NCBI RefSeq assembly: GCF_024494595.1
Contig: NZ_JANHDI010000012.1
Coordinates: 123,960-187,959 of the forward strand
Length of the DNA stretch: 64,000 nt
Reading direction: 5' to 3'
From: Halobellus rarus
GTDB lineage: Archaea > Halobacteriota > Halobacteria > Halobacteriales > Haloferacaceae
Below, piece after piece: positions 8,896 to 18,084 of the stretch. The position numbers and the translations under genes were made by a program. The number at the start of each line of letters is the position of its first letter. Within the stretch, counting starts at the first letter, position 1. The notes below the pieces were generated by a model. The model saw nothing but the letters and a program-made list of their open reading frames with translations. It was not told the origin of the DNA and ran no database searches.

Positions 8896-10764
8896 TCAGG
8901 CGCGCTTCTGTATCTCCTCGCGCAGCACGTCGCTGACGACCTCGCCGTCGGCCTTGCCGCGAAGCGCGCCCATCGCCTCGCCCATCAGTCCTGAGAACGC
9001 CGCCATTCCCTCCTCCTGGACCTGTTCGGCGTTCCGCTCGACGACGTCGACGACCGCGTCGCGAACGTCGGCCTCGGAGACGCCCGAGAGTCCCGCCTCC
9101 TCGACCCCGTCCTCGGCGGTGAGAGAGGGCTCCTCGGCCAGTTCTTCCAACACGTCGGTGACGCCCTCCTTCGCCAACTCGCCGTCTTCGACGAGGTGCA
9201 TCACCCCGAGCAGGTGCTCGTCGGTCAGTTCCGCGACGGCGACGTCGTCGCGTCGGAGCTCCGTGAGCGTCGATTCCAGCAGCCCCGCCGCGAAGGTCGC
9301 GTCGATCCCCTCGTCGACGGCCCGCTCGAACAGCGGCATCCGGCGACCGTAGGCGACCTGCTCTGCGAGTCCCGCGTCGAGGCCGAACTCGGCCTGGTAG
9401 CGCTCGACCTTCTCGGTCAGAAGCTCCGGCGTCTCGACGGTCGAGGGGTCCAGTGCGACCGGCGGGACGTCCGTCTCGGGGTACATCCGCGCCGCGCCGG
9501 GGAGCGGGCGGAGGTAGCGCGTCGTGCCGTCGTCGTTCGCGCCGCGCGTCTCCTCGGGGACGCCGTCGAGGGCGGTCTCAGCCCGCTCTGCGGCTGCCTC
9601 GATCGCCAACTCCGCGGTCTCGGTGTCGGCGGCGACGATCGCGACCGCGTCCTCCTCGCCGGCGTCGACGGCGTCGCGCAGCGCGTTGACTTCCGCCTCG
9701 CTCACGCCGTAGGCCGGAAGCTCGTCCGTGTGGAAGATCCCGCCCGCACCGTGGCGCTTGGCGTGGTCCGACAGTTCGGTCCCGAGCCGTCTGTCCGGCT
9801 GGATCTCGCGGCCGACGAGGCCGTCGAAGCCGTACAGCGGGACGGCCGTCACCGAACCCCCGTCGGAGAGCGCGCCCCCGATCACGCCGGAGTCGGTCCC
9901 CTCGAACACCTCGGAGACGTCGACCACGTCGCCGACGGCGGCTTCGCGCTCGTGGAGTTCGTCGCGGATCTCCAGGAGTGCGACCTGGCGACCGACCTCC
10001 TGACGAACGATCTCGTCGATCTGATCGAGCGCCTGCACGCCCTTGATCTCGACGCGCGCGCCCTCGGCGATGGAGACGTTGACGTCCTGACGAATCGTCC
10101 CCAGACCGCGTTTGACCGACCCCGTCGAGCGCAGGAGCATTCCGATCGTCTCGGCCGCTTCGCGCGCCTGCTCGGGCGAATCGATGTCGGGCCGGGTCCC
10201 GATCTCGACGAGCGGGACGCCGAGGCGGTCCAGCGAGAAGGTGACGCCGTCCTCGCGCTCCTCGACGCGCTGGGCTGACTCCTCTTCGAGCAGCAGGTCC
10301 TCGACGCCGACGGGACCCTCGCTCGTCTCGATCTGACCGTCTTGGGCGACGAGCGACGTCCGCTGGAATCCGGAGGTGTTCGACCCGTCGATGACGAGCT
10401 TTCGCATCACGTGGGCCTGATCGACCGGCTCCATATCGAGGAGTTCGGCGATCTGTAAGGCGACCGCCTGTGCCTCCGCGTCGAGTCGATGCGGCGGCTC
10501 CTCGTCCTGCTCGACGAGGCAGGTCGAATCGTAGGCGAGGTACTCGAACTCGCGCTCGACGCGGCTCTCTTCGAGCGCCGCGTCGTCGAGTTCGCCGAGT
10601 TCGCTCTTCGTCGGATGGAGGTAGCGCGTGAACGAGCGCGTCGCCGACTCGGGGTCGCGCTCGTCGGTCGGACACTGACAGAACAGCTTCGTCGCGGTGT
10701 CGAGTTGCTGGTGGATCTCAAGGCCCGCGACGAGGCCGAGATCGTCGTAGTCGTACGCGGTCAT
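8896..10764 (-). CDS. gatE: Glutamyl-tRNA(Gln) amidotransferase subunit E
   Basis: A 622-residue archaeal GatE. With GatD it converts misacylated Glu-tRNA(Gln) to Gln-tRNA(Gln), the archaeal route to glutaminyl-tRNA. The N-terminal GatB/E kinase domain starts YDDLGLVAGLEIHQQLDT and includes LFCQCPTDERDPES; an AspRS-like insertion lies around 290-420, and a YqeY-like helical tail (about 500-622) binds tRNA. Length matches the family. A minus-strand TATA-like TTTTTTAC at about 10789-10796 fits a leaderless start at the ATG at 10764. gatD is not in the window. Confidence 0.95.
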   Translation of the reverse strand: MTAYDYDDLGLVAGLEIHQQLDTATKLFCQCPTDERDPESATRSFTRYLHPTKSELGELDDAALEESRVEREFEYLAYDSTCLVEQDEEPPHRLDAEAQAVALQIAELLDMEPVDQAHVMRKLVIDGSNTSGFQRTSLVAQDGQIETSEGPVGVEDLLLEEESAQRVEEREDGVTFSLDRLGVPLVEIGTRPDIDSPEQAREAAETIGMLLRSTGSVKRGLGTIRQDVNVSIAEGARVEIKGVQALDQIDEIVRQEVGRQVALLEIRDELHEREAAVGDVVDVSEVFEGTDSGVIGGALSDGGSVTAVPLYGFDGLVGREIQPDRRLGTELSDHAKRHGAGGIFHTDELPAYGVSEAEVNALRDAVDAGEEDAVAIVAADTETAELAIEAAAERAETALDGVPEETRGANDDGTTRYLRPLPGAARMYPETDVPPVALDPSTVETPELLTEKVERYQAEFGLDAGLAEQVAYGRRMPLFERAVDEGIDATFAAGLLESTLTELRRDDVAVAELTDEHLLGVMHLVEDGELAKEGVTDVLEELAEEPSLTAEDGVEEAGLSGVSEADVRDAVVDVVERNAEQVQEEGMAAFSGLMGEAMGALRGKADGEVVSDVLREEIQKRA

Positions 10765-10838
10765 TACGAGTGAGTGCGCACTCCCGGCGTAAAAAATGAT
10801 TCAGTCCGCGTCGACCGGTCGAGGATCGACGAAAAGAA

Positions 10839-11003
10839 CTACAGTCGACGGAGTCCGTCGCCGATGCCGCTTCCCTCCTCGCACTCCGGACAGGCGTAGT
10901 GCCACCCGTCGGTCGTCGCTTTGCCTTCGGGGAACGTCTCCCCGCAGTGTCGGCACTCGAGGAGGTCGCGACCGCGGTCGCGACTGTACTGGAGACCCTG
11001 CAT
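10839..11003 (-). CDS. Small CPxCG-type zinc finger protein
   Basis: A 54-residue protein with two CxxC knuckles, CRHCGETF and CPECEE, spaced about 22 residues apart; together they can hold one zinc ion. Such micro-proteins with two CxxC pairs are abundant in haloarchaea and several affect growth, biofilm or swarming, but this one has no assigned role. The ATG at 11003 gives MQGLQYSRDRGRDLLEC. It lies between gatE and the methyltransferase on the same strand, with spacers of 74 and 137 nt, so it may be transcribed alone. Confidence 0.75.
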   Translation of the reverse strand: MQGLQYSRDRGRDLLECRHCGETFPEGKATTDGWHYACPECEEGSGIGDGLRRL

Positions 11004-11140
11004 ACGCGGATTTCGACGAATGCGAGTATCAACGTATCGATTCGAGAGCGGAGACCGCTCGCGAATCGGCACCGTCGCCGTAACGCATCGCTGTGCGGTA
11101 AGTCGACTCCGCTCCGCATCTCGGGGCTCGCCTCGATAGC

Positions 11141-11836
11141 TCAAGCGTCCTGGCGGTATCCCGCGTGCAGGCGGATCGTCCCGAACACGTAATCTCGATA
11201 GACGACCGAGTCCAGACAGTCCGCGAGCGCGCGCCGCGACTCGTCCGTCCGCGCTTCGAGTTGTCGAAGCGGATCGCCCGCATCGACGTCGAACAGGCGC
11301 GCGTTCAACTGCGCGAACGCCCGCAGGGCGGCGTTGGCGGCGCGCCCTCCGTGGGGGGCGAAGTTGGTCACGACGACGTGATCCGCGAGGTCGCACCACC
11401 CACAGACGACCGCGTACGGGTCCGCGAACAACGAGGTGACGAAGGTCGCGAGCACCCCGTCGGCCGACTCGACCGGCGGTCTCGTCGCGTCGCCCTGCAC
11501 CACGGAGACGTTCCCCCAGCCGCGACGCTCGATGAGCCTTCGTGCCCGTTCGAGCATCGGGCGGGTGACGTCGACGCCGACGACGTGCCCGTCGGGGCCG
11601 ACGGCCTCGCGCAGCGCGGGGAAGTTGACGCCGGGACCACATCCGAAGTCGACGACCGTGTCGCCCGGATCGAGGTCGAGCGCCGCCGCGCATCCGTCGC
11701 GGACGCCGCCGATCGACGCCGTCGCCCGCGCGAACCAGTCGTAGACCGGTGCCCACGCGCCGTATTCACGTCGGATGCGGCGGGCGGCGTCGAGGTCGAA
11801 CGGGACAGGTCCGTTCGCCGGATCGCTCGGCGTCAC
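11141..11836 (-). CDS. Class I SAM-dependent methyltransferase
   Basis: A 231-residue Rossmann-fold methyltransferase. Motif I is VVDFGCGPGVNFPAL, the acidic residue after strand 2 is in VVGVDVTRPMLERARR, and VVQGDATRPP marks motif III. An N-terminal YGAWAPVYDWF segment resembles the UbiE/phospholipid methyltransferase group, so a small-molecule or lipid substrate is possible, but the substrate cannot be read from the sequence. Its start overlaps the stop of the upstream cysteine-rich gene by 4 nt (ATGA), so the two are coupled. Confidence 0.85.
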   Translation of the reverse strand: MTPSDPANGPVPFDLDAARRIRREYGAWAPVYDWFARATASIGGVRDGCAAALDLDPGDTVVDFGCGPGVNFPALREAVGPDGHVVGVDVTRPMLERARRLIERRGWGNVSVVQGDATRPPVESADGVLATFVTSLFADPYAVVCGWCDLADHVVVTNFAPHGGRAANAALRAFAQLNARLFDVDAGDPLRQLEARTDESRRALADCLDSVVYRDYVFGTIRLHAGYRQDA

Positions 11837-12600
11837 GATTCACCCACCACCGCCGAGGGCGGCGTCTTCGGCCACCACTGCGATGGCCCGTGCCGCGCGA
11901 CCGACGAGTAGCACTGTTCGGAGCCGGCGCACCCGTGCGGCCGCTGGTAGTCGATGCCGCGCTCTCGGAGGTACGTCACGTACCCGTCGTCGACGCGGTC
12001 CAGTTTCTCGTGACAGACCCAGCGCTTCCCGCACCTGCCGGCCGCGACGTCGCGGTACGGACACGTGAACGTCGTCCGCTCGGTCCCGTCCGTCGACGCC
12101 GTCGAGTCGATCCGGACGCCCACCGTCCGGTACGCCCAGCGGAGGCGACGCACCACTCGTTCGGGCGAGGACGCGCCGAGGAACAGGACGTACGCGGCCG
12201 CGTACCCGAAGTCGTGGAGGAGGCGTTCGAGGATCGAGCGGGACTCGGGGGTGTCCGCGAGCAGCGTCCGCAGATCGTCGTACCACGCCGACACCTCGGC
12301 CACCGAATCGAGTATCTCGGCGGCGCTCGCGAGCGCCGCTCGGCGTCGGGTCAGCGGCGTCGCCCCCTCGGAGAGCCGGAACGAGGGGACCGACTCGACG
12401 TGTTCGAGCACCGACTCGCGGAGGACGTCGCCGTCGGCGTACGCCGTCGCCAGGCGTCGGAGTTCGGGGTACCACGACTCCGCCATCGCGCTGTACGTGC
12501 CGTCGAGCAAGTCGTCGGCCCGGTGGAACTCCTCCGATTCCGAGGGCATCGGGAACCGATCGACCGCGGTCAGCAGATCGTCTGAGCTCGGGCCCGCCAT
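11833..12600 (-). CDS. Unrecognised cysteine-rich protein coupled to a methyltransferase
   Basis: A 255-residue protein with a helical N-terminal two-thirds and a C-terminal cysteine cluster: FTCPYRDVAAGRC, then KRWVCHEKLDRVDDGY, then HGCAGSEQC. Five cysteines and two histidines in about 65 residues suggest an iron-sulphur or zinc site. I do not recognise the family. The ATG at 12600 gives MAGPSSDDLLTAVDRFPMPS. The gene overlaps the methyltransferase start by 4 nt, pointing to a joint function such as a methylated cofactor or metal-dependent partner, but this is inference from position. Confidence 0.75.
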   Translation of the reverse strand: MAGPSSDDLLTAVDRFPMPSESEEFHRADDLLDGTYSAMAESWYPELRRLATAYADGDVLRESVLEHVESVPSFRLSEGATPLTRRRAALASAAEILDSVAEVSAWYDDLRTLLADTPESRSILERLLHDFGYAAAYVLFLGASSPERVVRRLRWAYRTVGVRIDSTASTDGTERTTFTCPYRDVAAGRCGKRWVCHEKLDRVDDGYVTYLRERGIDYQRPHGCAGSEQCYSSVARHGPSQWWPKTPPSAVVGES

Positions 12601-12764
12601 ACGTTCGCATACGCCCGCAAGGAGAAAAGTGTGGGACCGACGGGCCGCGGGGTACGTCCGCGTGGGAGACGAGCCCCGGGATACGTCCGGACCGCGTATG
12701 GTCTGATCGGGAGCGTCCGGGTCGCAGTTCACCGATCGAGAGCGTCAGACCGACGGCTCCCGAC

Positions 12765-14174
12765 TCAGTCGTCGCCGAGGATCCCGCGGTGCGTCATCGT
12801 CTCGGGGTCGAGCACCTCGTCGGCCTCCGCCTCGGTGAGGTAGCCCTTCTCGACGACGACTTCCCGCACCGTCTTCTCCTCTTTCAGCGCCGTCTTCGCG
12901 ACCTCGCTGGCCTTGTCGTAGCCGATGGTCGGGTTCAGCGCCGTCGCGAGCGCCATCGACCGCTCGACCTGCTCCTCACAGACTTCCTCGTTGGCTTCGA
13001 GTTTCGCGACGAACCGCTCTGCGAACACCTCGGCGGCGTTCGAGAGCAGGTCGGTCGACTGCAGGAAGTTGTGCGCGAGGACGGGCTTGTAGAGGTTCAG
13101 ATCGATCTGCCCCTCGGCCGCGCCGGCGGCGACGGCGGCGTCGTTGCCGACGACCTGCTTGTGGACCTGGTTGACCGCCTCCGCGACGACCGGGTTGATC
13201 TTGCCGGGCATGATCGAACTCCCGGGCTGGTTCTCGGGCTGTTCGATCTCGCCCAGGCCGTTCCGCGGCCCCGACGCCAGGAGCCGGAGGTCGTTGGCGA
13301 TCTTGTTCAGCGAGCCCGCGACCGTGCGGAGCGCGCCGTGAGCCTCGTTCATCGCGTCGTGGGCGGCCTGCGCCTCGAAGTGGCTGTCCGCCGGGCGGAA
13401 GGAGAGACCCGTCTCCTCGGACATGTACTCGGCCGCTCGCTCGGGGAACTCGGGGTGCGTGTTGAGCCCCGTTCCGACCGCGGTGCCGCCGAGCGCGAGT
13501 TCGCCGAGGTGGTCGCTGACGTTCTCCGCGCGGGTGATCCCCTTCTCCACCTGGGTTCGGTAGCCCGCGAACTCCTGGCCGAGTCGGATCGGCGTGGCGT
13601 CCTGCAGGTGGGTCCGGCCGGTCTTGACGACGCCGTCGAACGCCGCTTCCTTCGCTTCCAGCGCCTCCGCGAGCGTTTCGAGCGCCGGGATCAGGTCCTT
13701 CTGGACGGCTTCGAGCGCGGAGACGTGCATCGCGGTCGGGATCACGTCGTTGGAGGACTGCCCGTAGTTCACGTGGTCGTTCGGATGGACGGCGCGGTCG
13801 CCGATCGACTCGCCCATGAGCTCCGCCGCGCGGTTGGCGATCACCTCGTTGGCGTTCATGTTCGACGAGGTCCCCGACCCGGTCTGGAAGACGTCGACCG
13901 GGAACTGGTCGTCGTGCTCGCCGGCGATGACCTCGTCTGCGGCCTCGACGATAGCGTCCGCCACCTCGTCGTCGACGAGTCCCAGGTCGCGGTTCGCCTG
14001 CGCGGCGGCCTTCTTCACGATTCCGAGCGCGCGGACGAAGCGCCGCCCGAACGCGATGCCGGAGATCGGGAAGTTCTCGATGGCCCGCTGGGTCTGTGCG
14101 CCCCAGTAGGCGTCTCTCGGCACCTGCATCTCTCCGAGGCTGTCCCGCTCGATGCGGTACTCGTCGTCGGACAT
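12765..14174 (-). CDS. fumC: Fumarate hydratase, class II
   Basis: A 469-residue class II fumarase, interconverting fumarate and (S)-malate in the TCA cycle. The signature GSSIMPGKINPV is present, as are QTGSGTSSNMNANEV and the GRTHLQDATPI segment; the domain order is lyase_1 then the small FumaraseC C domain. The ATG at 14174 (MSDDEYRIERDSLGEMQVP) is chosen over an upstream in-frame codon because a minus-strand TATA-like GTTTTACG at about 14200 lies 28 nt away. It is divergent from the K+ channel gene. Confidence 0.95.
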   Translation of the reverse strand: MSDDEYRIERDSLGEMQVPRDAYWGAQTQRAIENFPISGIAFGRRFVRALGIVKKAAAQANRDLGLVDDEVADAIVEAADEVIAGEHDDQFPVDVFQTGSGTSSNMNANEVIANRAAELMGESIGDRAVHPNDHVNYGQSSNDVIPTAMHVSALEAVQKDLIPALETLAEALEAKEAAFDGVVKTGRTHLQDATPIRLGQEFAGYRTQVEKGITRAENVSDHLGELALGGTAVGTGLNTHPEFPERAAEYMSEETGLSFRPADSHFEAQAAHDAMNEAHGALRTVAGSLNKIANDLRLLASGPRNGLGEIEQPENQPGSSIMPGKINPVVAEAVNQVHKQVVGNDAAVAAGAAEGQIDLNLYKPVLAHNFLQSTDLLSNAAEVFAERFVAKLEANEEVCEEQVERSMALATALNPTIGYDKASEVAKTALKEEKTVREVVVEKGYLTEAEADEVLDPETMTHRGILGDD

Positions 14175-14305
14175 ACTCGGATCGACGGCCGGCGGCCGCG
14201 TAAAACCCGTCGGTTCGCTCACGCCCCCGTACGACCATTGGACGGCTCACCGTCGCCAGCCGTCTTCCCGACCGTTTAAGACCGTTCACCGTGTGCCACC
14301 AAGAC

Positions 14306-15940
14306 GTGAATACGTGGGGACGCCGCGTCGTCGGCTACATCGGGTTTCTCTTTTTCGTGATGCTGCTGACCGCGGTGGCGTACCAGTGGGGAATGCGTGT
14401 GTACGAGGGAGATCCGGTCACCTTCCTACACTCCATACAGGTCGTCGTCGAGATGTTCACGACGACCGGGTTCGGCGGCGATTCGCCGTGGACGAGCCCC
14501 CAGATGAACGTCTTCATCACTGTGATGGACCTCCTCGGCATGGCGCTCCTGATCGGCGTGTTGCCGGTCGTGGCGACGCCGTTTCTGGAGGACGCGTTTT
14601 CGACGACCGTCCCGAAAGCGCTAGAGGAGGCCCTGGAGGACCACGTCGTGATCTGTTCGTACACGTCGCGGATGGAGGCACTCACCGCGGAACTCGACTC
14701 ACAGGACGTGCCGTACGTGATCGTCGAACCGGACCGCACCCGGGCGGCCGAGCTGTACGAGGACGGTCGCCGCGTGATCCGTGCGGACCCCGAGTCGACC
14801 GAGGGGTTGGCGGGAGCGGGGCTGGCCGACGCTCGCGCGCTGGTCGCGGACGGCGACGATCAGGTGGACGCGAGCATCGTCCTCGCGGCGAAGGAACTCG
14901 CCGAGGACGTCTCCGTTATCAGCGTCGTCGAGGAGCCCGAGCGAGCGAGATACCACCGACTCGCCGGGGCGGATCAGGTCCTCTCGCCCCGGTCGCTGCT
15001 CGGCGAGAGTCTCGCGGCCAAGGTGACGACGGCGGTGACGTCGGAGATCGACGAGGCGATCGAGATCGGCGGCGACCTGGAACTCGCGGAGGTGCCGATC
15101 CACCACGGGAGCAGCCTCGCCGGGAGAACGCTCGCCGACAGCGGGATCCGAGAGGAGACGGGAGTCAACGTGATCGGGGCGTGGTACCACGGCGATTTCA
15201 CCGCCTCACCGTCGCCGGGCGACGAACTGACGGCCGGAACCGTGTTGTTCGTCTCCGGCCATCCGGACCAACTGGAGCAACTCCTCGAGATGACCCAGTC
15301 GGGCCTCCGACGGTTCGGAACGGGGGAGACCATCGTCGTCGGCTACGGTCAGGTCGGAAAGACGGTCACCGCAGCGCTCGAAGTGGCGGGCGTTCCGTAC
15401 ACCACGGTCGACGAGGTCGAGTCGGAGGGAGTAGACGTGATCGGCGACGCGACCGAACCGGAGACGCTCGTCGACGCCGGAATCGAGGAGGCACGGACGG
15501 TTGTGCTCGCGCTCCCCGACGACACGACGACCGAGTTCGCGACGCTCGTGGTCCGTGATCTCGCACCCGAGACCGAAATCGTCGCGCGCGTCGAGGAGAC
15601 GCCCAGCATCCCGAAGACGTTCCGCGCCGGCGGCGACTACGTGCTGTCGCTGGCGACGGTTACCGGGCGGCTGATCGCCTCGCGGGTGCTGAAAGACCGG
15701 GACGTTCTCTCCCTGGACCAGCAGGTCGAGGTGATCCGAATACGGGCCCCGAGGCTCGCCGGACACACCCTCCGCGAACTCGACGTCCGCTCGAAGACCG
15801 GGAGCACGATCGTCGCGATCGAACGGGGCGGCGAGGTCGTGACGGACGTCGGACCGAACACCCGAATCGAGGCGGACGACAGACTCGTCATCGCCGGGAC
15901 GGACGAGAACGTGCGCGAGTTCGAACGCACGTTCGGATAG
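14306..15940 (+). CDS. Two-helix potassium channel with tandem RCK (TrkA) domains
   Basis: A 544-residue ion channel. Two transmembrane helices (about 5-30 and 70-95) flank a pore with the filter-like TTTGFGG, close to the K+ signature TVGYG. Then follow RCK_N (about 110-230), TrkA_C (about 240-320), a second RCK_N (about 335-455) and a second TrkA_C (about 460-544). The second RCK has an intact nucleotide motif (VVGYGQVGKT), whereas the first reads CSYTSRMEAL and has lost GxGxxG, so only one may bind ligand. K+ handling is central for salt-in halophiles. A TATA-like GTTTAAG at 14274-14280 fits the GTG at 14306 better than the in-frame GTG at 14291. Confidence 0.85.
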   Translation: MNTWGRRVVGYIGFLFFVMLLTAVAYQWGMRVYEGDPVTFLHSIQVVVEMFTTTGFGGDSPWTSPQMNVFITVMDLLGMALLIGVLPVVATPFLEDAFSTTVPKALEEALEDHVVICSYTSRMEALTAELDSQDVPYVIVEPDRTRAAELYEDGRRVIRADPESTEGLAGAGLADARALVADGDDQVDASIVLAAKELAEDVSVISVVEEPERARYHRLAGADQVLSPRSLLGESLAAKVTTAVTSEIDEAIEIGGDLELAEVPIHHGSSLAGRTLADSGIREETGVNVIGAWYHGDFTASPSPGDELTAGTVLFVSGHPDQLEQLLEMTQSGLRRFGTGETIVVGYGQVGKTVTAALEVAGVPYTTVDEVESEGVDVIGDATEPETLVDAGIEEARTVVLALPDDTTTEFATLVVRDLAPETEIVARVEETPSIPKTFRAGGDYVLSLATVTGRLIASRVLKDRDVLSLDQQVEVIRIRAPRLAGHTLRELDVRSKTGSTIVAIERGGEVVTDVGPNTRIEADDRLVIAGTDENVREFERTFG

Positions 15941-15977
15941 ACGCGGGGGGGCCGATGCGGGGGCGTCGCGCGTCCGA

Positions 15978-16238
15978 TCAGCTCCGCTCGCGGTACTCCT
16001 CGGGCGTGTACGTCTGCATCTCCAGGGCGTGAATCTCGGTCGTCATCGCGTCGCCGAGCGCGTCGTACACCATCTGGTGCTGCTGGACGAGCGTCTTCCC
16101 CTCGAAGGCGGGCGAGACGACCACGGCGGCGAAGTGGGCGTCCTCGTGGTCCTCGTCGGGGACGCGCGGGAGCGTGACGTCGGCCTCGGCGTCCGGGATT
16201 TCGGCTTCGATCCGTCGTTCGACCTCGTCGGTTTCCAT
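15978..16238 (-). CDS. BolA family protein
   Basis: An 86-residue BolA-like protein, a partner of monothiol glutaredoxins in iron-sulphur trafficking in other organisms; the archaeal role is not well established. It starts METDEVERRIEAEIPDAEADV and has the family core HFAAVVVSPAFEGKTLVQQHQMV followed by IHALEMQTYTPEEY. The ATG at 16238 is supported by a minus-strand TATA-like TTTATC at about 16262-16269. It is convergent with the K+ channel gene, 37 nt apart. Confidence 0.88.
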   Translation of the reverse strand: METDEVERRIEAEIPDAEADVTLPRVPDEDHEDAHFAAVVVSPAFEGKTLVQQHQMVYDALGDAMTTEIHALEMQTYTPEEYRERS

Positions 16239-16570
16239 ACGCGGTATCGGTGGCTCCGACGGATAAAGTGCTCCGCTCCGAGATGAGTCACAGAAGTGGC
16301 GGACAGTCGGCACACCGCTCGCGACGGCTTCGGCCGATTCGGCATTCCCGGCCGCGTCGGCGTCCCCAACCCGTATCGGGGGCCTCCGTGGTCCGCTCTT
16401 CCGGGCCATCGTCGCCGTCGCATCCCGCGTCGACGTGCCGAACAACCGCTGCCCGACGCGGGATGTGCGTCAGATCACGGGGGCGTTGGCCCCGTCCTCG
16501 TATATAAATCCGGGGACGAAACGGCGAGCGGTCGACAGCCGACGACTGCCTCGGTCGCCGACGCGACCGC
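16239..16570. other. Intergenic region with bolA promoter, hairpin and an orphan TATA-like element
   Basis: No gene is supported. The left end holds the bolA promoter. At 16477-16495 a 6-bp stem (ACGGGG/CCCCGT) is followed by a strong TATA-like element (GTATATAAAT, about 16499-16508). The element is near-symmetrical, so it could act on either strand. No start codon with a convincing gene lies at the expected distance on either side, so a non-coding or antisense transcript is possible. Confidence 0.4.
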
Positions 16571-16894
16571 CTACATCTGATACCGGCGTTCGTCGTCGCG
16601 CTGCGGGTACTGATCCTGCCCGGTCATCTCCTCGAACGTCATTCCGGAGAGGTACTCGTCGTAGGTCACGTCGTACCCCTGCCGCAGGTGAAAGTCGAGC
16701 GTCCCGCGGTCGACGGTCGTCTGAAACAGCAGGTGTACCGCCCGGCGGAGCAGTTCGTCGGGGTCGTCGGTGCCGAACGCCGCGGAGAGCATCGCGAGCT
16801 CGTGTCGCGTCTCCCGGTCCAGCGAGACGGACTGCTCCTCGTCGACGTCGCCGTAGGCGGTTTCTACGTCCTCCGTGAGTTCGTCGAGACTCAT
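16571..16894 (-). CDS. Conserved hypothetical small protein
   Basis: A 107-residue acidic protein, MSLDELTEDVETAYGDVDEE at the start, with a predicted helical body (SLDRETRHELAMLSAAFG) and an HLLFQTTVDRGTLDFHLR segment; the tail is tyrosine- and charge-rich. The first half resembles a ribbon-helix-helix-like or small regulatory fold only vaguely, and I do not assign a function. The ATG at 16894 is the first good codon. It is divergent from mutY, separated by 152 nt. Confidence 0.65.
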   Translation of the reverse strand: MSLDELTEDVETAYGDVDEEQSVSLDRETRHELAMLSAAFGTDDPDELLRRAVHLLFQTTVDRGTLDFHLRQGYDVTYDEYLSGMTFEEMTGQDQYPQRDDERRYQM

Positions 16895-17046
16895 ACCTCG
16901 CCCTCTCGGGCGACGCGGGCAAACGACTTTCGTCTCGACGGGGGAGCAGACGGGGGGTCGGGTCCTGACGGGCCGCGATCTGAAGGGCTGCAATCTGCCG
17001 GGGCGCGACCAGAATCCACAAATCCGGTCGGCCCCACCTCCGGGTG

Positions 17047-17994
17047 ATGACCGACGAGGAGGGCGGCCGGGTCGACGGCGTCGAGGGGATCAGAGACGGA
17101 GACATCGACGTCGACGCCGTTCGCGAGTCGCTCGTCTCGTGGTACGAGGACGATCACCGATCGTTCCCCTGGCGCGAGACCGACGATCCCTACGAGATCC
17201 TCGTCTCGGAGGTGATGAGCCAACAGACGCAACTCGACCGGGTCGTCGACGCCTGGCACGACTTCCTCGATCGATGGCCGACCGCCGAGTCGCTCGCCGC
17301 GGCCGATCGCTCTGACGTCGTCGCCTTCTGGAGCGACCACTCCCTCGGCTACAACAACCGCGCGAAATACCTCCACGAGGCCGCCCGACAAGTGATCGAG
17401 GAGCACGGCGGCGACTTCCCGCGAACGCCCGGAGAACTCTCCGAACTGATGGGCGTCGGCCCCTACACCGCGAACGCCGTGGCCTCCTTCGCGTTCAACG
17501 AGGGAGACGCCGTCGTCGACACGAACGTCAAGCGGGTGCTGTACCGCGCCTTCGACGTCCCCGACGACGACGCGACGTTCGAGGAAGTCGCGCAGGCGTT
17601 GCTGCTCGACGGGGAATCCCGCGTCTGGAACAACGCGATTATGGAACTCGGCGGCGTCGCCTGCGGGAAGACCCCCCGATGCGACGAGGCGGGGTGCCCC
17701 TGGCGACAGTGGTGTCACGCCTACGAGACGGGCGACTTCACCGCCCCCGACGTCCCGACGCAACCGGAGTTCGAGGGGAGCCGTCGGCAGATGCGCGGCC
17801 GGGTGGTCTCGACCCTGAAGGAGTACGACGAACTGCCCCTGGACGACCTCGGTCCGCGGGTCAGAGTCGACTACGCGCCGGACGGGTCGTACGGACGCGA
17901 ATGGCTCTCCGGACTGCTCTCGGACCTCGCGGACGACGGTCTCGTCGAGGTGGACGACCGGGAGGGCGAGACGACGGCGCGGCTCCGACGGTGA
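17047..17994 (+). CDS. mutY: A/G-specific adenine DNA glycosylase MutY
   Basis: A 315-residue MutY-type glycosylase that removes adenine mispaired with 8-oxoguanine or guanine. The HhH-GPD core shows the catalytic glutamate in SEVMSQQTQLDRVV, the hairpin MGVGPYTANAVASFAF and the catalytic aspartate in VVDTNVKRVLYR. Four cysteines of the [4Fe-4S] loop are in ACGKTPRCDEAGCPWRQWC; their spacing is 5-4-5 rather than the common 6-2-5. The usual C-terminal NUDIX-like domain is absent and replaced by about 65 residues that look like a winged helix. ATG at 17047 follows directly on an in-frame GTG. Confidence 0.88.
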   Translation: MTDEEGGRVDGVEGIRDGDIDVDAVRESLVSWYEDDHRSFPWRETDDPYEILVSEVMSQQTQLDRVVDAWHDFLDRWPTAESLAAADRSDVVAFWSDHSLGYNNRAKYLHEAARQVIEEHGGDFPRTPGELSELMGVGPYTANAVASFAFNEGDAVVDTNVKRVLYRAFDVPDDDATFEEVAQALLLDGESRVWNNAIMELGGVACGKTPRCDEAGCPWRQWCHAYETGDFTAPDVPTQPEFEGSRRQMRGRVVSTLKEYDELPLDDLGPRVRVDYAPDGSYGREWLSGLLSDLADDGLVEVDDREGETTARLRR

Positions 17995-18084
17995 GTGGAA
18001 CTGCGTGCCGGTAGCCGAACCGCAGAGCAGGAATTAGACTGCTGGGAGCCGAACCGTTTTCCGTCACAGCGGCCGACTGCAGGT

